Source of the DNA: Mesorhizobium sp. ES1-1
GTDB taxonomy: Bacteria; Pseudomonadota; Alphaproteobacteria; Rhizobiales; Rhizobiaceae
Reading direction: 5' to 3'
Assembly: GCF_020164785.1 (NCBI RefSeq)
Contig: NZ_JAIUGX010000008.1
Location: 186,001 to 250,000 of the forward strand
DNA length: 64,000 nt
In this document: positions 57,490 through 64,000 of the stretch, piece by piece
Layout: every line of letters begins with the position of its first letter
Position numbering within the stretch: the first letter of the stretch is position 1
Made by a program: the position numbers and the translations under genes
The notes under the pieces: model-generated
What the model saw: only the letters and a program-made list of their open reading frames with translations
What the model was told of the DNA's origin: nothing
Database searches by the model: none

Positions 57490-58881
57490 TCAGCGTCCGT
57501 CCGGCGTGCGCAGGCCGATCCACTTGTCCTTGACGGCGTTATAGTGCTCCTCGGGCCTGTACTTCACCACGTTCAAGCCGAGGCGGTCGACCGACAGGCG
57601 ACCGGTCGCCTGCAGGATGGCGTAGCTCGCCACCACCACGTCATGCTCGTAGCTGGCCTGATTGATCTGCGCGGTGATGACCGTCGCCTGCGCGTTGAGG
57701 ACGTCGAGCGTGGTGCGCTGACCGACATTGCGCTCCTCGATGACGCCGTTCAGCGCCAGCCGGGCGGCTTCGATGACTTGCCTGTTGGCCGCGAGACTTT
57801 CCTGCGCGGCGGTGTACTCCGTCCACGCCGCCGTGACAGCCTGGCGCACCTGGTCGCGACTGACGTCGACCTCGATGCGGGCCTGGCCAAGTGATTCCTT
57901 GTTCTGGCGAACGATCGCCGAGGTGCGCCCGCCCGAATAGATCGGCACGCTCAGCGTGGCTCCTATGCTGGCCGAATTGGTTGTTCCATCCTGCGAAGCG
58001 ACGCCGGGCAAAGGCGAGGTGTTGCGATAGGCGCTCGAAACGCCAGCCGAGGCGGTCAATTGCGGCAGGAGCGCGCCTTCGGCCGACTTCACCGAAAACG
58101 CGGCCGCGTCGACAAGATGCTGCGTCGCCAAGATGGCCGGATGCTCATTCGAGGCAACACCGATGGCGGCGGCGAGGCTCGACGGCAACAGCTTGCCCAA
58201 GGGTGAAGCGCCTTTGAGCTTGCCCGGCTCGTCGCCGACAATCTGGCGATAGGTTGCGGCGCTTGCCAGCGCCTGGGCGCGGGCGGCACTCACCTGTGCC
58301 ACGGCGGCGGCGCGTGAAGCGTCCGCCTGAGCCACGTCGGTGCGGGTGCCCTCACCCACCTCGAACCGCGACCGCGCTGCGCGGGCCGTCTCGGTCAGGA
58401 ATTGCAGGTTCTGTTCGGTGAGCACGGCGACCTGACGATCGCGGATCACATTCATGTACGCCTGTGCCGCGCTGAACAGGATATTCTCTTCGGTGTTGCG
58501 CAGGCTTTCGACCGAAGCACGCACCTGCGATTCGGCGGCGGCAACGTTGTTCCTGGTCTGGAAGCCGTCGAACAGCGTCTGGTTGATCTGGACCCCGAAA
58601 TTGCCGGTGGTCAGGCGGACGCTTGAGTTGGTGCCGTTGAGATGGCTGCTCGAGTAATCGATCGACGCCGACCCCGCGATGGTCGGGCGCCAACCCGACT
58701 TGGCGATGGCGACGCTCTCGTCGGTGACGCGAACGCCGGCGCGGGCCGAATTCAGCGTGGAATTGTTCTGGTAGGCTTTCGCTAGCGCACCCAGGATGGA
58801 TTCCGCCGAGGCCGTGAATGGATACAGCGCGGTGGCGGAAACGAGGACGGCGGCAAAAAGGCTCTTGCGTACAGGCAGCAC
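57490..58881 (-). CDS. tolC: TolC-family outer-membrane efflux protein
   Basis: Outer-membrane channel for type I secretion and RND pumps, 463 residues. I choose the GTG at 58881, preceded by GAGGGA at 6 bases, which gives a clean signal peptide (SLFAAVLVSATALYPFTASA). Repeated OEP halves are seen: AYQNNSTLNSARAGVRVTDE, QTLFDGFQTRNNVAAAESQV, and in the second half SVPIYSGGRTSAIVRQNKE. NVGQRTTLDVLNAQ is the classic alpha-barrel signature. A TTG at 58905 would add eight residues. Upstream lies a PCMT gene. Confidence 0.94.
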   Translation of the reverse strand: MLPVRKSLFAAVLVSATALYPFTASAESILGALAKAYQNNSTLNSARAGVRVTDESVAIAKSGWRPTIAGSASIDYSSSHLNGTNSSVRLTTGNFGVQINQTLFDGFQTRNNVAAAESQVRASVESLRNTEENILFSAAQAYMNVIRDRQVAVLTEQNLQFLTETARAARSRFEVGEGTRTDVAQADASRAAAVAQVSAARAQALASAATYRQIVGDEPGKLKGASPLGKLLPSSLAAAIGVASNEHPAILATQHLVDAAAFSVKSAEGALLPQLTASAGVSSAYRNTSPLPGVASQDGTTNSASIGATLSVPIYSGGRTSAIVRQNKESLGQARIEVDVSRDQVRQAVTAAWTEYTAAQESLAANRQVIEAARLALNGVIEERNVGQRTTLDVLNAQATVITAQINQASYEHDVVVASYAILQATGRLSVDRLGLNVVKYRPEEHYNAVKDKWIGLRTPDGR

Positions 58882-59064
58882 GGTATATCCCTCATTCGTT
58901 TTCAATGGGAACCGCGCCGCGTCGGCTTCTCGTTTAGATCAGCCGGCGCCGCGTGTCTGATGTTCCCTGCTGCTCAGCCCCAAAGTGCCCCCAGTTTGCG
59001 GATCAGCAACGATAGTTCAACGGCAAGCGACCATGACAAAGCCTCTCCTGCAAGGCAAAATCAT

Positions 59065-59733
59065 TCAGAACTCGAAGGCATGCACATGTTCGAATCCCGG
59101 TAGTGGCTTAATTGCCGCATTAAACGCGCGTCTGCCGGTTACAACCCCCCCAGCCTTAAAAAATAGCCTGGCCACGCCGGAATTGCCCTGTCCTTGGACC
59201 GCAACGAGGCGGCCGCCATCGGCAAGCTGGTCGAACAGTGCGGTCGGCACCTCTTCTACGCTACCGCCGATGAAAATGACGTCGTACGGCGCCTTCGCGG
59301 CATGGCCTTGCGCCAACGCACCCTGAACGACCATCACATTACCGCAACCAAGCGAGGAAAGGGTGGAGCGCGCCGTCTCGGCCAGCGCCGAATCGCTTTC
59401 CAGCGCCACGACCGAGCGGGCCAGTCGCGACAGCAGCGCCGAGGCATAGCCGGTGCCGCAACCGACATCGAGCACCGAATCGCTCGGTGTTACCTCGGCC
59501 AACTGGATCAGCTTGGCCAGCGGCGAGGCCTCCATCAGGTAGCGCGATCCGCCGGCACCGGTCGCGATGCGGATGTCCTCGTCGATATAGGCGAGATCGC
59601 GCTGTGCGGAGCCGACAAAGGCTTCGCGCGGCACATCGAGCATTGCATCGAGCAATGGCGCGCTGGTTACATCAGTGGTTCGAACCTGGCCATCGACCAT
59701 CTTGACGCGAAGTTCGGAGAAATCAGCGCTCAT
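59065..59733 (-). CDS. Second protein-L-isoaspartate methyltransferase-like protein
   Basis: A 222-residue SAM-dependent methyltransferase of the PCMT family. It starts MSADFSELRVKMVDGQVRT, then PREAFVGSAQRDLAYID and the SAM motif VLDVGCGTGYASALLSRLA (about 93-111). It is quite different from the pcm at 33.0 kb and represents the separate alphaproteobacterial group encoded upstream of tolC. Whether it repairs isoaspartate or has another substrate is not known. 183 bases separate it from tolC. Confidence 0.9.
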   Translation of the reverse strand: MSADFSELRVKMVDGQVRTTDVTSAPLLDAMLDVPREAFVGSAQRDLAYIDEDIRIATGAGGSRYLMEASPLAKLIQLAEVTPSDSVLDVGCGTGYASALLSRLARSVVALESDSALAETARSTLSSLGCGNVMVVQGALAQGHAAKAPYDVIFIGGSVEEVPTALFDQLADGGRLVAVQGQGNSGVARLFFKAGGVVTGRRAFNAAIKPLPGFEHVHAFEF

Positions 59734-59818
59734 GTTCCAACCATCCGCCTGCCGCGCCAGATCCGCGCTTTATCCGGAACAACAGGGCTCCAGCGCGAGT
59801 GCGCCGGAGCCCGGGTAT

Positions 59819-59892
59819 TGGAGGCCTCGCCCGGAATCGAACCGGGGTGCAAGGATTTGCAGTCCTCTGCGTAACCACTCCGCCACGAGGCC
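59819..59892 (-). tRNA. tRNA-Cys (GCA)
   Basis: On the minus strand: acceptor GGCCTCG/CGAGGCC, anticodon loop CTGCAAA with anticodon GCA, T-arm with GGTTCGATTCC, discriminator T and encoded CCA. This fits cysteine tRNA. Confidence 0.96.
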
Positions 59893-60067
59893 TCATTGCT
59901 CCCGGCGTTCCACCCGGTTCCAATAGGTTGCGGCGAAAATGCCGTCAAGCGGCGACCGCGCATTCCGGGCGGTTTCCTTTGGCGAGGTTACTGCAACCGT
60001 CAACCCTGAGCACCCTCCCGGCACTGCGCATGGACCGCGGACCGGCCGATCGCCGAAACAGCCGCTT

Positions 60068-60325
60068 TCATTTCGGCCGCCGGCGCCGCTCCCACCAGAC
60101 AACGAAGCGGCGCCGCAGGCGGCGCACCATGGCGAACTCATAAGACAGCACCAGCAGGCCCAGCGGCACCATCCAGAAGCCGAGGATCGGCAGGAAACCC
60201 AGGATACCGCCAAGAGTCAGCAGGACGCCGATGGTGATTCTCAGCCTGCGCGAACGCGGCATTTTGAACTCGCGTCCGAACACCGAGATCTTTCGCGCGG
60301 GAATGTGATCGTCTTGTGCTGTCAT
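60068..60325 (-). CDS. Small PGPGW-like membrane protein
   Basis: An 85-residue protein from ATG 60325. A basic stretch (PRSRRLRI) precedes two closely spaced hydrophobic helices: ITIGVLLTLGGILGFLPILG and FWMVPLGLLVLSYEFAMV. The protein ends in a strongly basic tail (RRLRRRFVVWWERRRR). The pattern resembles the PGPGW putative transmembrane family. Function unknown. It lies between tRNA-Cys and tRNA-Asn. Confidence 0.75.
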   Translation of the reverse strand: MTAQDDHIPARKISVFGREFKMPRSRRLRITIGVLLTLGGILGFLPILGFWMVPLGLLVLSYEFAMVRRLRRRFVVWWERRRRPK

Positions 60326-60549
60326 CGGCTCGAAAGATTGTCCCTTTGGACCGCTGAAGACCATGTGCGCACCCAACCCGTGGGCGCGATTTCGGTTCCG
60401 ATATAGACCCCAAGGCGGCTATATGAGGCTGGCCCACGAGGATTGCGAGAAACCATCGCGCGAAAATGCCCGGTAAAAATGCGAAATGCTTCTTTGCAAA
60501 GCCGAAAAGGGTTTGCTATAGGCTGCCCCACTCACATGAGAGCCTCTGT

Positions 60550-60624
60550 TCCCCGGTAGCTCAGTGGTAGAGCAACCGGCTGTTAACCGGTTGGTCGCTG
60601 GTTCGAATCCGGCCCGGGGAGCCA
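60550..60624 (+). tRNA. tRNA-Asn (GTT)
   Basis: Acceptor stem TCCCCGG/CCGGGGA, anticodon stem-loop ACCGG-CTGTTAA-CCGGT with anticodon GTT, T-arm with GGTTCGAATCC and encoded GCCA end. Confidence 0.97.
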
Positions 60625-60846
60625 AACCTTTTCAATGAGTTAATCTGTTTCCGTCGACCACTCTTGCCAGCAACCTCGTTGGCGGCATCCGGAACTGCAA
60701 TTCGCTGCTTCGGCGTAAGATCGTAACGGAGGTCAGCCTCAACCAGCTGTTTCCATGATACGCGGGTCTCGAGGCGGCGGGCACTGACCCGCATTGCGAT
60801 CGGACGGAAACGCGTTTGAATGCATTTTCTCAGACCGGTCTGTCCC

Positions 60847-63800
60847 TCAATAACGACCACCGTCCCCGACGATGATGAAGGGCGCCCAATAACTGGGGTT
60901 TGCCTGCGACGGATCTCCACCATCGATGAGTGCGAGCATCGATCTCCTGAGTGCTTCTGCCCTGCTCAGAGTGGGGTTTTCCGCCATGTCACTAAACACC
61001 CCAGTGGTCAGCTTCACCGCTGCGGATGACACGACCGGCCAGTGCGAGACCAGGACGGACCTTGCCCCTGCATAAAAGAACGACCGTGCGAGCCCCGATA
61101 GTGCTTCAGCTTCAGGTCGCTCGCCGCCAGCCGTGTTGCAGGCCGACAGGATAACCCAGCTTGCATTGAGGTGTAGACGTGCAATTTCGCTGGCGGTGAG
61201 CAGGCCGTCGTCGATTTCGCCCGCAACGGTGGGCGGCGTCAGCGCCAGAGCCGGCTCCGCCAATCCTTCGACGTCGCCGGATACCAGGCCATGCGTTGCG
61301 AAGTGAATGATGCGAAACCGGTCGAGTTGTAACGACTTGATCACTTTCTCGGAGGCGTCCTTGCCAAGGAGAAGTTGCGAGCTCCCCTGCGTCGTCAGCG
61401 AGTTTGCCACATCCCTGACCTCTGTAGCGGAGTCGGGAAGCTGCGACAGCTGGCGCAGCTTTCCGATATCGGCGAAACCACCTCGAAAATAATCCGACAC
61501 TCCGGCTCTGGTGGCGCCGGCGCGGACAAACGCTGCATTGCTTGCCAGGATCGGCTCCGTGGGTAAATCGGACCCGTCAGCATCGAAGATCGGTGCGGCG
61601 ATGCCGAGATAGGCGGTCTGCATTCCGGCATGCTGGCGGGTCTGGCTCAAGCTCCGCAGGCTTGAGACGGAAGGCATCAAGGATATCGCGTGATCGCGCA
61701 CCAGCCACCGCGCCGCACGCCATGGGTTGGGCGCAGCCGGGTCCGGCTGCTCGGATACGAGCGCATGAAATGGCAGACTGGTCAGCACTCCGTCCGCAAC
61801 GATCGTCAGACTTTCCTTGTTTGCCACCACCTCCTTCATCGGATGGAGCAGAGCCATGTAGAGGTCGTGGGCAGCGGCAAGTTCCGTGGAGGCCTCGGTT
61901 GCGCGAGGATGCGTAAGCGGCTTTGCGCCTCGTGACGAGAGCCCCGGTCCGAGCCCATTTCGAAGCACCGCCACGGCTCTTTCGAGCGCCATGCCCGTCA
62001 GTGGCAACCGAAACCAGCGGACGCCGCCACTACTGTCCACCGTCCATGCAAAGCATGCCTCGTCGAACACCGCATAGGTGATCAGGAGTTCGTTCGGGGA
62101 CAGCAGAGGGCCGATCTCGCCTGCAGGCATCACCGGCACCCTTGCCAATTCGTCCAAGGCCTTGACCTCGGCGGGCCGCCGTCGGTTTAGCTCAAGCACT
62201 TCTTGCTCGGCTGAGTATATGTCCTCGCGGACGGTTGTTTCCATGACCCGGCCGCCAGAGTCCGTCCGCGCCATCGCGATAGCGAGCTTTCGATCGAGCG
62301 CGACCAGTTGCTCGGCCAGATCCTGACGTTGGCGCAGAAAGACGCGCGCGTCGTCGTTCTCGACCGCCAGCCTGTCCGCGAACGATTGCATCGCCAATGC
62401 CGTCGATGAACTGTGCAGCCTTTGCGACACCCCAAACGCTTCGGCGGCACCTCCCTCAGGATCATATGCGTAGAGCGCCTCGAGCAACGCCATACCGGCG
62501 GGCTTCATGGAGACAGTTGGTGCGGTGGTTTCCTCTTGGCGCACGGCTTCACGCGTGCTGGCGTATGTTTCGGCGCCGTTCCATGCCTGCCGTGCTGTGA
62601 CAACGGCGTCTTCCAGCCTGCCGGCCTGCCGCTGTTCGTCGGCGACCCTGGCCCGAGAGGCCGTAGCCTGCGGACTGTTCTCTCCAAAGAGATTGCCGAG
62701 CGTTCGCTCCTGTTGTTCGAGAACAGGAATGGCTTCGTTGCTGCGCCCCATCCATTCATAGACCTGCGCCAGGTTCGCCATCGCCGTTGCCAGCGTGGTC
62801 GACCGGTCCACCGGTCCGAATGTCGCCTCAAAGACGCTGAGGTCCAATGGAAATGCCAGCGGTTCGGGAAGATCGCGCGCGAACTCGCGTTTGGCCTCCC
62901 GGTGCAGATACTCAAGCAGGCCGTCGGCGTCGCCACTGCGGCCCGAAAGCTTCAACCACTTGACCATCTGGATCACACTGCTCGGGCTTATCTCGGCCGG
63001 AAACGCTTCGCTGCGTTCCGGTTCCGCCGACAGGAGAAAGCTGCGCTGATTGTAGGCAATCGCCTCGTCGAGTCGATGAAGTCGCATGCTTGTATCGGCG
63101 AGCGCATCGTAGATGCGCGTGATGCCTGAATAGGGTGGCTGGCCCGAGCGTTCATTGTAGCGAAGCCTGTAGACCGCCGCCAACGACAGGAATTGCTCGG
63201 CCTCGCCATATCGTCCCAGTTGCAGCCTGAAGCTGCCAGTTCTGAAATAAACCTCGCTCCTCAGATCATCGGGCAAATAACTGGCGGTCTCAAGTTTATT
63301 GACTGCGCCATCGAGCAGTGCCTGGGCGGCCTTCAGATTGCCCATGGCTGCTTCGGCTTCCGAGAGATTGACGCTGTTGGTCAGCGCGGCGAGGCTGTTG
63401 GGGCCGTATTCCCGCCTGTCCATCTCACTGACGATCCTGCTCGCCTGCAACAATTGATCCCAGCGACCGCCTATGCGCATTTTGAGCAGGGCAATGCCGC
63501 GGTTCAAACCAGCGAAGCCTGCAATCGCGCCTGGTATGGATTCATCCGGCGCCTTGGAGATGGTACCCAGGACCGAGTCCCGCGCCGTCACCAACCGGAT
63601 AGTGTCGTGCTCGGCAAGGTGTTCGCAGGACGATGCCGTGCCGTTGGTGCTTCTTGCAGTGAGCAAACGGTCTGCGACCAGTGCCAGATGGATGGCGCAC
63701 CCCTTTGCAACAGTCAGTTCAAACAGTTTGCGGCCGTCCACCACAACTGCCAGCCGACCTGTGGCACCGTCGGAACCGGCTTGCATATCGAGGGCTAGGC

Positions 63801-63996
63801 CGGCCATATCGGGAACGAAGAAGCGATCCCCCGGCCCGACCCCCGCGCTGAAGCCAACCAGCTCGTCCCCGGTCGCAACGTGCACATCGCTTTGTCCATC
63901 AAGCCCGATGAGCGTGATCCTGCTCGCCTGGCGGGTCTGTTCAGGAACTTGGTCCGGATAGATACCGTAGTCTGCGACGGGGACTTGCACCGCCAC
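60847..63996 (-). CDS. TPR-CHAT caspase-like protein (5' end at or beyond window edge)
   Basis: At least 1049 residues are visible. The N-terminal 170 or so residues form an unassigned beta-rich region. Tetratricopeptide repeats follow (about 190-540, for example LAQVYEWMGRSNEAIPVLEQ), then a coiled segment and a C-terminal CHAT domain (about 745-1045). The caspase-like dyad is intact: His in IIHFATHGLVSGD near residue 900 and Cys in VILSACNTAGGE near 953. The frame is open to the right edge with only a GTG at 63996, so the true start is probably outside. CHAT proteins are cysteine proteases, several acting in defence (gasdermin activation, Craspase). The target here is unknown. Confidence 0.88.
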   Translation of the reverse strand: MAVQVPVADYGIYPDQVPEQTRQASRITLIGLDGQSDVHVATGDELVGFSAGVGPGDRFFVPDMAGLALDMQAGSDGATGRLAVVVDGRKLFELTVAKGCAIHLALVADRLLTARSTNGTASSCEHLAEHDTIRLVTARDSVLGTISKAPDESIPGAIAGFAGLNRGIALLKMRIGGRWDQLLQASRIVSEMDRREYGPNSLAALTNSVNLSEAEAAMGNLKAAQALLDGAVNKLETASYLPDDLRSEVYFRTGSFRLQLGRYGEAEQFLSLAAVYRLRYNERSGQPPYSGITRIYDALADTSMRLHRLDEAIAYNQRSFLLSAEPERSEAFPAEISPSSVIQMVKWLKLSGRSGDADGLLEYLHREAKREFARDLPEPLAFPLDLSVFEATFGPVDRSTTLATAMANLAQVYEWMGRSNEAIPVLEQQERTLGNLFGENSPQATASRARVADEQRQAGRLEDAVVTARQAWNGAETYASTREAVRQEETTAPTVSMKPAGMALLEALYAYDPEGGAAEAFGVSQRLHSSSTALAMQSFADRLAVENDDARVFLRQRQDLAEQLVALDRKLAIAMARTDSGGRVMETTVREDIYSAEQEVLELNRRRPAEVKALDELARVPVMPAGEIGPLLSPNELLITYAVFDEACFAWTVDSSGGVRWFRLPLTGMALERAVAVLRNGLGPGLSSRGAKPLTHPRATEASTELAAAHDLYMALLHPMKEVVANKESLTIVADGVLTSLPFHALVSEQPDPAAPNPWRAARWLVRDHAISLMPSVSSLRSLSQTRQHAGMQTAYLGIAAPIFDADGSDLPTEPILASNAAFVRAGATRAGVSDYFRGGFADIGKLRQLSQLPDSATEVRDVANSLTTQGSSQLLLGKDASEKVIKSLQLDRFRIIHFATHGLVSGDVEGLAEPALALTPPTVAGEIDDGLLTASEIARLHLNASWVILSACNTAGGERPEAEALSGLARSFFYAGARSVLVSHWPVVSSAAVKLTTGVFSDMAENPTLSRAEALRRSMLALIDGGDPSQANPSYWAPFIIVGDGGRY

Positions 63997-64000
63997 GCCG

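Noticed and set aside
59730..59963. Short protein frames over tRNA-Cys (and others over tRNA-Leu and tRNA-Asn)
   Set aside because: They translate tRNA genes or their antisense; the peptides (for example RPRPESNRG, GRIRTSDQPVNSRLLYH) are well-known annotation artefacts.
60561..60923. 120-codon minus-strand frame as an intact gene
   Set aside because: It covers the antisense of tRNA-Asn and the 3' end of the CHAT gene; at most the middle part is a remnant.

Overview
The window is chromosomal DNA from a GC-rich alphaproteobacterium. It most resembles Hyphomicrobiales (Rhizobiales), probably Mesorhizobium or a close relative. This is inferred from content, not from a search: DUF982 and DUF6074-like genes, an ExoR-type periplasmic Sel1 protein, a PopZ (DUF2497) gene beside valS, a fused secDF, a large SPOR protein between nagZ and argS, and DUF1127 genes followed by CCUCCUCCC hairpin RNAs. 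Most of the window is conserved housekeeping sequence. I saw no transposase, integrase, phage module or CRISPR array.

Layout. 0.1-5.6 kb: class D beta-lactamase, yidD, a LysR regulator, an IscU-like scaffold, folE, hisI and a patatin-like lipase. 5.6-13.6 kb: recJ, a stretch with a probable pseudogene and two small stress-type membrane proteins, hom, an AlaC-like aminotransferase, a lipoprotein, and divergent phaC. 13.8-19.5 kb: an M15-like lipoprotein, tRNA-Glu, four small lineage-type genes, map, radC and an exported protein. 19.6-23.3 kb: tig, tRNA-Leu, and a GDYXXLXY/DUF2157 membrane pair.

23.4-24.4 kb is the most unusual part. Two tandem DUF1127 micro-genes are followed by nine stem-loops. 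Every stem-loop carries CCTCCTCCC in its loop, and they fall into three successive A-B-C units, the last ending in an intrinsic terminator. This is a large member of the cuckoo/CcsR class of trans-acting small RNAs.

24.4-31.2 kb: trmFO; then yajC-secDF-Mth938-phytoene-synthase-like (listed in transcription order), where homologues of two mitochondrial complex I assembly factors overlap next to the Sec membrane-insertion genes; then a DUF815 ATPase. 31.3-47 kb is a long leftward block: argS, SPOR protein, nagZ, scpA-scpB, tatA-tatB-tatC, serS, surE, pcm and a degenerate LysM/M23 NlpD-like lipoprotein, with dgt just upstream of argS. 47-48.9 kb runs rightward: erpA/iscA-type carrier, VOC protein, xthA and a small exported protein. 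49-59.7 kb: exoR overlapping ilvD, fadL, valS, popZ, tolC and a second PCMT. 59.8-64 kb: tRNA-Cys, a small membrane protein, tRNA-Asn, and a TPR-CHAT caspase-like protein that runs off the right edge.

The genes serve envelope biogenesis and export (Sec, Tat, YajC, TolC, NlpD, NagZ, SPOR), translation (tRNAs, ValS, ArgS, SerS, Map, trigger factor, TrmFO), amino acid synthesis (Hom, IlvD, HisI, aminotransferase), genome maintenance (RecJ, RadC, Xth, Dgt, ScpAB, PopZ) and envelope or stress signalling (ExoR, DUF1127/cuckoo RNAs, DUF883). All coordinates and motifs come from reading the sequence; family names come from recognition without a database search.
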